A stretch of DNA of 64,000 nucleotides from Chryseobacterium wanjuense (GCF_900111495.1 NZ_FOIU01000005.1:62001-126000), one strand, 5' to 3'. Numbered from the stretch's first letter, positions 33,154 to 41,742 are shown. Notes: generated by a model from the sequence alone, not told the origin. Translations and numbers: made by a program.

Positions 33154-33255
33154 GCAAAAATCTATTGTTCTACCTATTGAACTATATCCCCTTTTGAGAG
33201 ATAGAAGGACTCGAACCTTCAACCGATAGAGTGGTGAGATTTTTTGGAAAATCTC
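33154..33255 (-). ncRNA. Permuted tRNA-like RNA with 5' hairpin
   Basis: Minus strand: hairpin GAGATTTT-CCAA-AAAATCTC, anticodon-stem strand TCTAT, variable CGGTT, T-arm GAAGG-TTCGAGT-CCTTC, acceptor TATCTCT(C), loop AAAA, acceptor GGGGATA (7/7 with G-U), TA, D-arm GTTC-AATAGGTA-GAAC, A, anticodon-stem strand ATAGA, TTTTTGC. ATAGA and TCTAT pair perfectly across the permutation, so the open end is the anticodon loop. It runs directly into the next unit. Confidence 0.75.
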
Positions 33256-33401
33256 TAAACCTTCAAGCCAAGCTGAACAGAATCAATAATGTCTCTCGCC
33301 AAATTTTTCTGCAATGGTGCTATACAGAAACACTCAACATGACCTACCTGATATTTTGACTAAAATCTTTTTTTCAAAATTTTAGTGTTGTTTCATTTTG
33401 A

Positions 33402-33445
33402 TGATGCAAAGTAAGAACATTGATGCGCAGTGTTTTTGCGTAGTT
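33402..33445 (-). promoter_or_regulatory. Shared promoter box B, upstream of the permuted tRNA pair
   Basis: Same TACGCA-N7-TGCGCA-N9-TTACTTTG layout as box A, almost identical in sequence. The unit it drives starts about 150 bp downstream. A 240-bp reading frame on the minus strand here (33374-33613) overlaps the box and is judged spurious. Confidence 0.72.
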
Positions 33446-33690
33446 ATTTTTTTTTATATAAACACGAATTTTTGCACTAAAGGCACTAATTTTTGTTTTT
33501 TGATATTTGTGAAAATATTTGATTGTTATAATAGATTCTTCATTACGTGTTCCTTCATTCAGAATGGCAATCAGGAGGTTTAACATAGGCAACAAGCAAC
33601 CGATAACTAGCAACCAGCAACCAGCAACAAACCACCATCAACCAAAATAAAATCTATCTATCATTCATTTTACATAAAGGAATTAAGAGT

Positions 33691-33723
33691 TTGGAATTTT
33701 TGGAAATCTCTTTCCTAGTTTTG
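33691..33723 (+). promoter_or_regulatory. Promoter of the VOC gene
   Basis: TTG at 33691, then 22 bp, then TAGTTTTG at 33716-33723, an exact -7 consensus with a slightly long spacer, 20 bp before the ATG. Confidence 0.55.
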
Positions 33724-33743
33724 TTTTGATTAAAATTAAAACT

Positions 33744-34196
33744 ATGATTAAAGGATTATATGAAACTCACATTCAGGTAAGTAATCTGGAAAAAGCTGTA
33801 GAATTCTATACTAAAGTTTTAGGACTGGAATTAGCCCATAAAGAAGAAAGCCGTAGAATTGCATTTTTATGGATCGGAAAAAATAAGGAATCAATGCTGG
33901 GTCTATGGGAACAGAGAGAAAATTTGCAGACCAGACATTTTGCTTTTACAGCTGATAAAGAAGATATACTGAACAATTCCGTTGAGTTTCTGAAAAATAA
34001 AAATTTAAAACCATACAATTTTTTGAAAGACGGAATTGAAAAACCTATGGTTTTCGCCTGGATGCCGGCTTTGGCAATTTATTTTAATGATCCCGACGGA
34101 AATCAGCTGGAATTTATCTCGATATTGGAAGGAGAAGGAAAACCGGAATTGGGTGTGCTTTCTTATGAAGAATGGCTGGAGAAAGCAAGAGCATAA
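33744..34196 (+). CDS. VOC (glyoxalase/bleomycin-resistance fold) protein
   Basis: A 150-residue single VOC-fold protein: ETHIQVSNLEKAVEFYTKVL at the start (metal His), RHFAFTA in the middle, and FNDPDGNQLEFI at the end (metal Glu). The ATG at 33744 is preferred over an upstream TTG. The substrate is unknown; such proteins include thiol transferases and dioxygenases. It is transcribed against its neighbours and is probably not part of the RNA system. Confidence 0.85.
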   Translation: MIKGLYETHIQVSNLEKAVEFYTKVLGLELAHKEESRRIAFLWIGKNKESMLGLWEQRENLQTRHFAFTADKEDILNNSVEFLKNKNLKPYNFLKDGIEKPMVFAWMPALAIYFNDPDGNQLEFISILEGEGKPELGVLSYEEWLEKARA

Positions 34197-34250
34197 ACAT
34201 CTATTTTTCGCCTTACATTAGCAAATCTCAATTGAAAAATTCTCAAACCG

Positions 34251-35165
34251 TTAGGTAAACAATTGTCTGAACTCTACCGGACTTAATTTTGTTTTGCTTT
34301 TAAACAGCCTGCTGAACGATTGCGAATGTTCAAACCCAAGTTCATACGCGATCTCGCTTACCGACAAATGGGTGGTTGACAATCTTTCCTTCGCCTTATC
34401 TATAAGGCGATTCTGAATGTGTTGTTGCGCATTTTGCCCCGTAAGGCTTCTCAGCATATCACTTAAATAACTTGGTGATAGATTAAGATGATCTGCCAGA
34501 TACTGAACTGTAGGCACTCCTTTAAACAGACTTTTTTCTGTATTAAAATATTCATCGAGAAGGATTTCGGTTTTTAACAGTAAATCGGCATTAACAGCCT
34601 TTCGGGTAATAAACTGGCGTCTGTAAAAGCGGTTGCTGTAGTTTAGAAGTGATTCGATCTGGGAAATGATGACATCCTGGGTCATATCATCGAATCTTTC
34701 ATTCAGTTCTTCTTCAATGTTTTTAAAAAGAGTGATTATCGTTTCCTTTTCCTTAGCGGAAAGATGCAGTGCCTCATTTGCCGAATAAGAAAAAAAACCA
34801 TATTGCTTAATTTTTGAGGCAAGCGGGTACGTTAATAAAAAATCAGGATGAACAATGAGAGTATATCCTGAATGATCACCATTATGGTCACTATCTGCAG
34901 TTACCTGATGGGGAGAAACAAAAAACATTCCGCCTTCATCGAAGTCATAGTACTGCCTGCCATATTTTAACTTACCTGTCAGATTAAATTTCAAAGATAT
35001 TTTATAAAAAACAGATGTACGAATAGCCGGCAGGTGACCTGTCGGCAATGTATTGGCAGTATTATTAATAAGGCTTATCAGTGGGTGCAACGGTTTGGGA
35101 AGCCCAAGTAGCCGATGCACTTCTGACAAGGAATTATAATGGTAAGGAGTATTGGCTTCCTTCAT
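34251..35165 (-). CDS. AraC family transcriptional regulator
   Basis: A 304-residue AraC protein: an N-terminal cupin-like sensor (GGMFFVSPHQVTAD) and a C-terminal double HTH (VQYLADHLNLSPSYLSDMLR and SEIAYELGFEHSQSFSRLFK). The start MKEANTPYHY is chosen; a longer start at 35198 would overlap the SDR gene by 7 bp. It is encoded directly downstream of an SDR enzyme that it probably controls. Confidence 0.87.
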   Translation of the reverse strand: MKEANTPYHYNSLSEVHRLLGLPKPLHPLISLINNTANTLPTGHLPAIRTSVFYKISLKFNLTGKLKYGRQYYDFDEGGMFFVSPHQVTADSDHNGDHSGYTLIVHPDFLLTYPLASKIKQYGFFSYSANEALHLSAKEKETIITLFKNIEEELNERFDDMTQDVIISQIESLLNYSNRFYRRQFITRKAVNADLLLKTEILLDEYFNTEKSLFKGVPTVQYLADHLNLSPSYLSDMLRSLTGQNAQQHIQNRLIDKAKERLSTTHLSVSEIAYELGFEHSQSFSRLFKSKTKLSPVEFRQLFT

Positions 35166-35191
35166 ATCATAAATATAATTAAAAATATTGA

Positions 35192-35950
35192 TTACCAAGG
35201 AATTTCTCCTGTCTCAGGATTATTATCGGGGCAGAAAAACTTACCTGTTGGCCCGTCATTATCAATGAGTGCATAACGAAGAATATGTTCTGCAGCTACC
35301 TCTACGCTTCCCGTTCCAAGGTGATGATTAAAGTCTGTAGCAGTAGACGGTGGACTCACAGCGTTTACCTTAAAATCTGTGTTACGCAGCTCATAAGCCA
35401 ATGCAATAGTATACATATTTAATGCAGATTTTGAAGACTGATACACAGCACCTTTTGCATGATAATATTTGTATTCAGGGTCGCTGTGCAAGGTAAGTGA
35501 CCCCTGGCTTGAGCTTACATTTACAATTCTTGGTGTCGGCGATTTCTGAAGCAGATCAATAAATGCCTGCGTTGTTCTAATGACACCAAATACATTTACA
35601 TCATATACTTCTTTAAATTTATCAACACCCGTACCGAGTGCAGTGTGCATCAACGGAATATCTCCTTGAAATTCTATCCCGTTAATACCTGCATTATTTA
35701 TCAATATATCCAGCATATCTGTTTTATTACCGATTTCATTGCGTGCTGCATTTATTGATTCCTGATCTGTGACATCCAGCTGTATTGCTTCAATATTTAC
35801 AAGACCTTCGGATGTAAGTAATTCTACAGCATCCAGACCAGATTTAAGATTGCGGCTTCCTATAAAAACATAATATCCTTTTTGGGATAACTGTCTTGCC
35901 ATCTCCAAACCAATTCCTTTATTGGCTCCTGTAATTAATACTTTTTTCAT
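35192..35950 (-). CDS. SDR family oxidoreductase
   Basis: A 252-residue classical short-chain dehydrogenase: cofactor motif TGANKGIG (residues 7-14), NNAG (about 89), catalytic Ser in NVSSSQGS and YQSSK (Tyr and Lys spaced correctly). Two-gene unit with the AraC regulator; substrate unknown. Confidence 0.88.
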   Translation of the reverse strand: MKKVLITGANKGIGLEMARQLSQKGYYVFIGSRNLKSGLDAVELLTSEGLVNIEAIQLDVTDQESINAARNEIGNKTDMLDILINNAGINGIEFQGDIPLMHTALGTGVDKFKEVYDVNVFGVIRTTQAFIDLLQKSPTPRIVNVSSSQGSLTLHSDPEYKYYHAKGAVYQSSKSALNMYTIALAYELRNTDFKVNAVSPPSTATDFNHHLGTGSVEVAAEHILRYALIDNDGPTGKFFCPDNNPETGEIPW

Positions 35951-36055
35951 TTTATATCTGTTTAAATTTCAGATACAAAAATCGTTATCATTGTCCCCGG
36001 CTTTGTAACCTTATTGCGGTATTTTGTAACATAATCATTGGTTACAGAAAAGACT

Positions 36056-36613
36056 TTACGTAGATAGTTTCTGAAGACACCAATGCAAAATTTTCGCAAT
36101 ATTCTTCGCATCATCCACACCTCTGTGATGTGTACCTTCGAGCGTGAGATTCAGCTCGCCCAAAGCTCTTGCCATGCCCACACTTTTGCGAACAGTCGGG
36201 TGTAGTTCCCCGAACAAAGTTTTCACATTGATATGATCATCACTCAAAGGATAATCCAGATTGAATCTTCTTGCCTGGTTTTGAAGCATATTCAAATCAT
36301 AGTTTCCATAACTTGCCCAAGTCAGGTCTTCAGAATCGTATTCCGCTCTCAGAATATCCAATGCATCTTCGAATAAAATACCTTCATCATCAAGCATTTG
36401 TTGGGTAATGGAAGTCAGTTCCGTACAAAACGGGCTCACTTTTGAAAATTGAGGTTTCACTAAAATCCCCTCATTTTGCGAAATTTTACCGGTTTTTGCA
36501 TCCATAATACAAACTCCGATTTCTACAATTTCACTTTCCTGGCCTCTCGGCGGGCGGTCATTCCAACACGTGGCTTCGAGGTCTATAATTAATATGTTGT
36601 CTGTTGTTTTCAT
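36056..36613 (-). CDS. DEDDh 3'-5' exonuclease (KapD/ERI1-like), second copy
   Basis: A 185-residue DnaQ-fold exonuclease. Catalytic residues are visible: D and E in IIDLEATCW (Exo I), D in YGNYD (Exo II) and H/D in THHRGVDDA (Exo III). The size fits the KapD/ERI1-like RNA exonucleases rather than polymerase proofreaders. It is the last gene of the RNA-repair operon and a likely RNA 3'-end trimmer. Confidence 0.85.
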   Translation of the reverse strand: MKTTDNILIIDLEATCWNDRPPRGQESEIVEIGVCIMDAKTGKISQNEGILVKPQFSKVSPFCTELTSITQQMLDDEGILFEDALDILRAEYDSEDLTWASYGNYDLNMLQNQARRFNLDYPLSDDHINVKTLFGELHPTVRKSVGMARALGELNLTLEGTHHRGVDDAKNIAKILHWCLQKLST

Positions 36614-36636
36614 TGTTGAATATTTAATTGTTAAAA

Positions 36637-36713
36637 GGATGGAAGCTGGGAGTTGGAGGCTGGAAGTAATTTACACACTGCAAAAACTTCCCGCTTCCAT
36701 CATCCATCTTCCT
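36637..36713. repeat. Palindromic intergenic repeat (GGAAGCTGG family)
   Basis: The left half GGATGGAAGCTGGGAGTTGG and right half CTTCCCGCTTCCATCATCC are imperfect inverted repeats around TTACACACTGCAAAAACTT. The same element, including the middle, recurs at 37287-37364; a relative lies at 41038-41119 and fragments near 8515-8615 and 19040-19080. Confidence 0.65.
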
Positions 36714-36723
36714 TACCAAATAA

Positions 36724-37269
36724 TTACTCCAAAATCTTCCTTAAAATTTTGGCAGCGTTGTAAGCATCGTCTGCTCCGCTGTGATGATTTCCTTCAAAAT
36801 TCATATTCAGGAACTTCAGGGCTCGTTTTAAGCCCATCATTTTATGAAGTCCGTTATAATTTTTGAATTGATGCATCACATTGATATAATTTTCCGAAAA
36901 AGGATTTTCGATTCCAAACCAATCACATTGTTCCATGATCTGCTCTTTATCGAAGTTTCCAAAACCGGCCCAGGTAAGTAAGGCTGAATCATATTCATCC
37001 CTGATTTTTTCGCAGGCTTCTTCGAAATATATTCCTTTTTCTTCAATTAATTGTGGAGTAATTCCGGTGAGATCTGTACAAAATTTGTTGATTTTAGACC
37101 TTTCAGGAATGACATAAATGCTTTGTTTCCTGGAAATTGCTTTGGTTGTTCTGTTTAATTCGCAAATTCCTATTTCTATAATATCGGTTTTTTGACCAGG
37201 CGGGATTCTGTCGTTTTCCCAACACGTGGCTTCCAAATCGACGATTAATATTTCGTTTGTTGTTTTCAT
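36724..37269 (-). CDS. DEDDh 3'-5' exonuclease (KapD/ERI1-like), first copy
   Basis: A 181-residue paralogue of the neighbouring exonuclease with LIVDLEATCW, WAGFGNFD and NHHSGADDA carrying the DEDDh residues. The two copies differ through most of the middle, so they may have different RNA substrates. A repeat element lies on each side. Confidence 0.85.
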   Translation of the reverse strand: MKTTNEILIVDLEATCWENDRIPPGQKTDIIEIGICELNRTTKAISRKQSIYVIPERSKINKFCTDLTGITPQLIEEKGIYFEEACEKIRDEYDSALLTWAGFGNFDKEQIMEQCDWFGIENPFSENYINVMHQFKNYNGLHKMMGLKRALKFLNMNFEGNHHSGADDAYNAAKILRKILE

Positions 37270-37286
37270 GTTTTTTTAATTTAAAG

Positions 37287-37364
37287 AATGGAAGCTCGAA
37301 GTTGGAGGTTGGGAGTGAATTACACACTGCAAAAACTTCCTGCTTCTAGCATCCAGCTTCCATC
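37287..37364. repeat. Palindromic intergenic repeat (GGAAGCTGG family)
   Basis: Second copy of the 36637-36713 element: GAATGGAAGCTCGAAGTTGG at left, CTTCCTGCTTCTAGCATCC at right, same TTACACACTGCAAAAACTT centre. Confidence 0.65.
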
Positions 37365-37367
37365 ATA

Positions 37368-37931
37368 CTAATTTCTCGGTGCAAATGGCGGCGTCCATTT
37401 TTTCTTTTTCATGATCTCTTTCACTTCCTCGTAAGAAATTGGGTAAAAATTATGACAGTCTACTCCAACATCGATGCTTAAAGCCATTTCATCATCCGGC
37501 AATGTTCCGTGGGAATGTCCGTAAAGCTGCCAAATCCCACGATGTGAGCCATTCCAGGTACGCATGGCGTAATGAAAAAGAATGATTTTCTGTTTGCCAT
37601 TACTATTTTCCGGTTCATCAATTCTTAATTCGTGGTAATCTCGAATGGAATCAAATCGTTTTGGGTAAGTCAGCGCTGCACCTTCGTGATTACCTTTTAT
37701 CAAATGGATATTTCCGTTTAATTGATCCAGAATTTCTTTGGTAAAATCCGGTTTTCCTAAACTTAAATCTCCTAAATGGTAGACCGTGTCACTAACTCCG
37801 ATTTTCTCATTCCATCTTTTAATGAGTTCTTCATTCATATGATCCAAAGACTCAAAAGGTCTTTCAGAGAATTTTATAATATTTTCGTGACCAAAATGAT
37901 GGTCTGCTGTGAAAAATATATTGGGTTTCAT
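37368..37931 (-). CDS. Calcineurin-like metallophosphoesterase
   Basis: A 187-residue phosphoesterase with all five motifs: FTADHHFGH, GDLSLG, GNHE, FHYAM and GHSHG. This small family is often found in RNA-repair and phage operons with RNA ligases and is suited to removing cyclic or terminal phosphates. Here it lies between the MBL and exonuclease genes. Confidence 0.86.
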   Translation of the reverse strand: MKPNIFFTADHHFGHENIIKFSERPFESLDHMNEELIKRWNEKIGVSDTVYHLGDLSLGKPDFTKEILDQLNGNIHLIKGNHEGAALTYPKRFDSIRDYHELRIDEPENSNGKQKIILFHYAMRTWNGSHRGIWQLYGHSHGTLPDDEMALSIDVGVDCHNFYPISYEEVKEIMKKKKWTPPFAPRN

Positions 37932-37977
37932 TTTTTTTATTGTTCATTTTTAACTACAAAATTTGAACGTTCTCACT

Positions 37978-38053
37978 GTCATTCTGAATGGAACGAAGTG
38001 TAGTGAAGAATCTCTAAAATCCTTATGCGAGATTCTTCCTTCGTCAGAAAGAC
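37978..38053. repeat. REP-like palindrome
   Basis: Inner arms GAAGAATCTC and GAGATTCTTC are perfect inverted repeats, and outer parts GTCATTCTGA and TCAGAAAGAC are imperfect. It is an intergenic repeat type common in Flavobacteriia. Confidence 0.6.
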
Positions 38054-38100
38054 AAACTAACTGTTTAAAATTGCAATTTTAGTTTAATAAATATTTTTAA

Positions 38101-39045
38101 TCAATTTCCTTGAAACGCTTTATAAAAAGCCGTTTCAATTTCCAGTTGATCACTTTCTACATATCTTCGTGAAAAGTGAATCGGAATTGCCTCTTTCACT
38201 TCACATTCATTCATGACTTTTCCGGATGCAGACGCAAAACTATGATAATTGATCTTCGCAAATTCCTGATCTTCATCTTTGTAAAATGTTTCGATGTAAA
38301 CCAGATCTGCCCCTTTGAAAACCGTTTTTATTTTTTCATAATTGTCTTCACAAACGGCATGATCCATAATTACACCTAATTTGTATCCTGTATTTCTAGT
38401 CAATAAATGAAAAAAAGCTGAAGCTCTATACACTGTTTCTTCAATCTGAATTTCTTTATCGGAATCGTTATTTTCAAAAGCTGTTTTTAATTCGCTGATC
38501 CATTTTCCTTTTTTAAATTCAGAAGCATTCTCATTAAAAGTCACTGAATCTTTTTCCTTGAACAGATAAGCAATGGAATCTGTTTTATGATCGAGAATGG
38601 CAAAGTCAACATTCACATATTCATTTTCAAAAAGGAAATTTTGTGTTTTTATCAATTCAAGATTCCAATGTGGCGGATGAATTTTATAAACATTAATTTC
38701 TTCTCTTGAAACGATTTCTCTAATCTCATATACAATCGCATTTTCATCAATTAAATTCCAAGTGTAAGATTTTAATCTGGCTTCAATCTGCTGATGAATA
38801 TTTTTCGGTCCGCAAATCACAATTTTTTCTCCGCTTCCAATCTGATGTCTGAAAATTCCATCAAAATTTGAAAAATGATCAATGTGAGTATGACTGATGA
38901 ACACCGCCGAAACGGATTGAACTTCTTTCACCGTCAATAAACTTGCTTCACCGCAATCACATAAATAATGCTTTGCTGAATTTGGGACTTTTATTAATAT
39001 GCTTATGTCTTCTTTTAAAAGACTTTTTATTTCTGCTTGTAACAT
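38101..39045 (-). CDS. RNase Z-like metallo-beta-lactamase fold hydrolase
   Basis: A 314-residue MBL protein starting MLQAEIKSLLKED; the ATG 69 bp upstream is disfavoured. The metal site HTHIDH, a later MDHAVC (Asp/His) and the final PIHFSRRY (His) match the tRNase Z/ElaC layout. The core tRNase Z activity of the cell should be encoded elsewhere, so this is probably a specialised RNA end-processing or cyclic-phosphodiesterase member of the repair operon. Confidence 0.78.
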   Translation of the reverse strand: MLQAEIKSLLKEDISILIKVPNSAKHYLCDCGEASLLTVKEVQSVSAVFISHTHIDHFSNFDGIFRHQIGSGEKIVICGPKNIHQQIEARLKSYTWNLIDENAIVYEIREIVSREEINVYKIHPPHWNLELIKTQNFLFENEYVNVDFAILDHKTDSIAYLFKEKDSVTFNENASEFKKGKWISELKTAFENNDSDKEIQIEETVYRASAFFHLLTRNTGYKLGVIMDHAVCEDNYEKIKTVFKGADLVYIETFYKDEDQEFAKINYHSFASASGKVMNECEVKEAIPIHFSRRYVESDQLEIETAFYKAFQGN

Positions 39046-39246
39046 TTTTTTTAATTTTTTATGAACCACAAAATCATTTTCTCTGTTTGTATTCAGGAGA
39101 AATCTAAACCTCAATTTTTAAATTAATTTTTCCACAAATATTGCCTAGATTCCTACGGAATGACAAACTTAATCGAAAATTTTATGGTTTTATTTTACAC
39201 ATAAAAAAGTTTCGATAAAATAAATTACCGAAACTTAATCTCTATT

Positions 39247-39837
39247 TTAAACAATAAGTTCTTTTACCAGTTTTCTGCGCACACCAAAATCAGACTTTCT
39301 GATCTTACACATACGATTATCAGAGGTATGATGGAAAACAATACCTTCCATATTATTCTCAGGATTACTCAAAAAGTTTTTGATAAATTCAAAATCTAAA
39401 CTTTCTAAACTAAGAATATTTTCTCCATGTTTTACCAATAAATGACCTTCTATATTTTCAGGATTTCCTTGTATTTTCTCACCAATAAGTTCATACGTTC
39501 CGTCTTCCACTTTGCCCAATTCAGCCAAAGCAGCGAAACCTTCCCAAAAATATTTATCTTCTTTTTTATCAATATCACAAGCTACCCAATGCGGATGATG
39601 ACCGGTAATAAGATCAGCTTCCTGACACGGAATTGCACCATCTGGAGCTATTTTTCCCTTCTTGGCATCGTATCTTTTGTATAATTTCCCATTGATTACT
39701 GCACATGCAGAACCATCAAACTTTTGTGTAGCAACAGCTTCTCCACCAAAAACCCATTTATTTTCAGGATTAATTTCGTTAATAACTCTTCCTAAATTAT
39801 TTATATCTTTTTTGAATAATGTACTTATCTTTTTCAT
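39247..39837 (-). CDS. RNA ligase (nucleotidyltransferase domain)
   Basis: A 196-residue ligase core. Motif I is K39-F-D-G in ATQKFDGSA (Lys is the AMP-accepting residue), motif III-like is YELIGEK, motif IV is MEGIVFHH, and motif V is CKIRKSDF. No C-terminal specificity domain is present, so it is a minimal ATP-type RNA ligase. It starts 3 bp after the stop of the receiver gene, so the two are tightly coupled. It probably seals broken RNA after end healing. Confidence 0.85.
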   Translation of the reverse strand: MKKISTLFKKDINNLGRVINEINPENKWVFGGEAVATQKFDGSACAVINGKLYKRYDAKKGKIAPDGAIPCQEADLITGHHPHWVACDIDKKEDKYFWEGFAALAELGKVEDGTYELIGEKIQGNPENIEGHLLVKHGENILSLESLDFEFIKNFLSNPENNMEGIVFHHTSDNRMCKIRKSDFGVRRKLVKELIV

Positions 39838-39840
39838 TTT

Positions 39841-40212
39841 TTAATAGTTTTTAAAGTTTTTTAAAAGGCTTTCAATATTTTCCTTTCCAACAGGATTCAT
39901 GGAGTGGCAATAGAATTTTGGCAAATTCAAATAGTTATCCATACAATATTCTATGAGCCATTTTGCGCAATCATAGCCTGTTTTTTCCACAAATTCCTGA
40001 GAATCCGGTTTTAAATAATGTTCATCCGCAAGGTCGTGGTCAAAAGAGATCATTTCCGGAAGTCCTTTTTCCAAAATCCTGTTGACAAACTGTTCGTAAT
40101 TTCTAACGATATGCCAGTCTTTTCTGAGGAAAATATCCTGTTTGGTATAATGATATGCCTCAATCGGGTATCTTATATCATCCAGAAATAAGAATCTTTT
40201 TGTTATTTCCAT
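39841..40212 (-). CDS. Cyclic-phosphate-processing receiver-like protein (cREC)
   Basis: A 123-residue receiver-fold protein with FLFLDDIRYP at the N-terminus (acidic pair), ISFDHDLAD in the middle, and TGYDCAKWLIEYC. This pattern fits the cREC family predicted to process RNA cyclic phosphates. It is coupled to the RNA ligase (3-bp gap) and lies 12 bp after the ATP-grasp gene, consistent with healing of a 2',3'-cyclic phosphate before ligation. Confidence 0.72.
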   Translation of the reverse strand: MEITKRFLFLDDIRYPIEAYHYTKQDIFLRKDWHIVRNYEQFVNRILEKGLPEMISFDHDLADEHYLKPDSQEFVEKTGYDCAKWLIEYCMDNYLNLPKFYCHSMNPVGKENIESLLKNFKNY

Positions 40213-40224
40213 TGCTTTATTTTT

Positions 40225-41001
40225 TTAATTGGAAAAGTAAATTTTCAATGCTTTGACAATGCTTTTCACGTTGGTGTTTGGATAAAACCCGGAGCTGTTG
40301 ATGCAATTTATTTCAACAATTTTCCAACCTTCATCGGTTAAACAAATATCCATTACAAAGGCTTCTTCTAGGTTGAAAATCTGGATCATTTCATTAGCGA
40401 AATTCAATCCGTCTTCTGAAATTTTTTCTTCGAAAGGCGCATTATCATTAAATTTATAATATCCTGCATCAATAATCTGTCCACCAACAATCCAAAGTCT
40501 TGCTTCTTTAATCGTTCGTTTTGCTTCAGAAATTTGAATCAAAGAATCTTCTGTAATTCTGTTTAATTGATTTTTTAATGATTCAAAAACGAAATCTTTC
40601 CATTCTGCTTCTGTGAAAACTTTTCCTGTGAAAATTTTAGCTTCATTATAAGGTTTAATGAATTTAATTTCATCTTTTTTCCAAATCAATTCTTCTGAAA
40701 TTTTATGTACGGAAACTTTATGATTGAGAAGATTTTCACCATAATATTTGGAATACACTTCATACAGGTGATTTCCTCCATAGAAAGAACCGGGAAACCA
40801 ATCTGTATTTTGTTTTGCCAATCTTGCAATCGTCACCGAACCATATACAAAAACATCTTTTCTGTCTGTTTCGAAGTCTATTTTTTCTGCAGTTGGAGGA
40901 ATATTAATTACATGGTAATCAATATTTAATTCTTCCAAAGCATCAAAAATTTTGTAGTGATCGGGATCTAAATATACATTAGCCTGAACTAAAAAATACA
41001 T
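40225..41001 (-). CDS. ATP-grasp domain protein of the RNA-repair operon
   Basis: A 258-residue protein of the DUF4343-like ATP-grasp group. The C-terminal half carries ARLWIVGGQIIDAGYYK and the metal-binding AFVMDICLTDEGWKIVEINC with the E-x-N pair. ATP-grasp proteins of this type occur in predicted RNA-repair operons with ligases; the substrate joined is unknown. Third-last step upstream of the ligase by gene order. Confidence 0.75.
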   Translation of the reverse strand: MYFLVQANVYLDPDHYKIFDALEELNIDYHVINIPPTAEKIDFETDRKDVFVYGSVTIARLAKQNTDWFPGSFYGGNHLYEVYSKYYGENLLNHKVSVHKISEELIWKKDEIKFIKPYNEAKIFTGKVFTEAEWKDFVFESLKNQLNRITEDSLIQISEAKRTIKEARLWIVGGQIIDAGYYKFNDNAPFEEKISEDGLNFANEMIQIFNLEEAFVMDICLTDEGWKIVEINCINSSGFYPNTNVKSIVKALKIYFSN

Positions 41002-41037
41002 GGTTATTAGTTTTTAAGGTTTTATTTATTTTTTTAG

Positions 41038-41119
41038 TTGGAAGCTAGAAGCTGGATGCAGGAAGTTAAATTCATACAGTTAAAAAACTTACATCATCAT
41101 ACATCCCGCTTCCTACTTC
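41038..41119. repeat. Palindromic intergenic repeat (GGAAGCTGG family)
   Basis: GGAAGCTAGAAGCTGGATGC at left and CATCCCGCTTCCTACTTCC at right form an imperfect palindrome, in the gap between the ATP-grasp and YkuK-like genes. Confidence 0.6.
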
Positions 41120-41120
41120 C

Positions 41121-41606
41121 TCACACCATCATATCAGCACAATTGGAACTAGCGAATGCATAAGGTTTTGCTTTAAACACATATCCCATTCCCAGAATGT
41201 ATCCCATTGCGTCTTTCAAAGCGATGTTGGATTTGAAATCCGGGTCGGTATTAATGTCTGCGTGCACCTCCATTTCCACACCATAAGCATCCAGAATAGA
41301 GCAGATCGTGTATGCAATTTCTACGGATTTGTTCACCTCGTTCAGCATTCGTTCTTTGATACTGATATTCTGTATTTCTCTTTCTTTTCTGATAAAGGTA
41401 AACGCTCCTTTTCCCTCACGAATAAAGACCACTGCCGTAGCATAATTGATGGCATCACCATACACATGGGAGTCTGAACCCACGCACACTTTCAGTCGGT
41501 GTCCATTGGCTTGTTCGCGGATGATGGCTTCTTCTACCAGCTGTGTGATAGAGTGTTGGAAAATTTTCCCAGTCATGTTTTGCCACATTTGTTGTTGCGT
41601 TTCCAT
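41121..41606 (-). CDS. YkuK-type RNase H-fold protein
   Basis: A 161-residue protein of the YkuK family: VCVGSDSHVYGDA (first Asp), a Glu-rich helix (ERMLNEVNKSVEIAY) and VHADINTDPDF. The acidic residues fit an RNase H-like active site, with probable nuclease action on structured RNA. It is first in the protein-coding part of the repair operon, 136 bp downstream of tRNA-Gln with no clear promoter between, so it may share a transcript with the tRNAs. Confidence 0.8.
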   Translation of the reverse strand: METQQQMWQNMTGKIFQHSITQLVEEAIIREQANGHRLKVCVGSDSHVYGDAINYATAVVFIREGKGAFTFIRKEREIQNISIKERMLNEVNKSVEIAYTICSILDAYGVEMEVHADINTDPDFKSNIALKDAMGYILGMGYVFKAKPYAFASSNCADMMV

Positions 41607-41662
41607 TTTTTCTACATGTTTTGTTTTGTCTAAATTTTTATTAATTATTTGTTATGTTAATG

Positions 41663-41736
41663 ATGAATTATCAATCGCTTTGCTTGTCAATTTTAAAATT
41701 CACTTGCAACGCAAAATTCACATTTGACCATTCACT
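41663..41736 (-). repeat. tRNA-trailer repeat R2 (after tRNA-Gln)
   Basis: Minus-strand consensus of the family: GTGAATGGTCAAT at one end and ATTGAC-GATTCAC at the other as an imperfect inverted repeat, with an inner GTGAATTTTAAAATTGAC palindrome. This copy starts within 7 nt of the tRNA-Gln 3' end. Six of the ten tRNAs in this array carry the element in this same place and orientation. Confidence 0.7.
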
Positions 41737-41742
41737 TTTTTG

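Noticed and set aside
33374..33613. 79-codon minus-strand ORF
   Set aside because: It lies across the shared promoter box B and repeat-like sequence; no start context or homology is visible.
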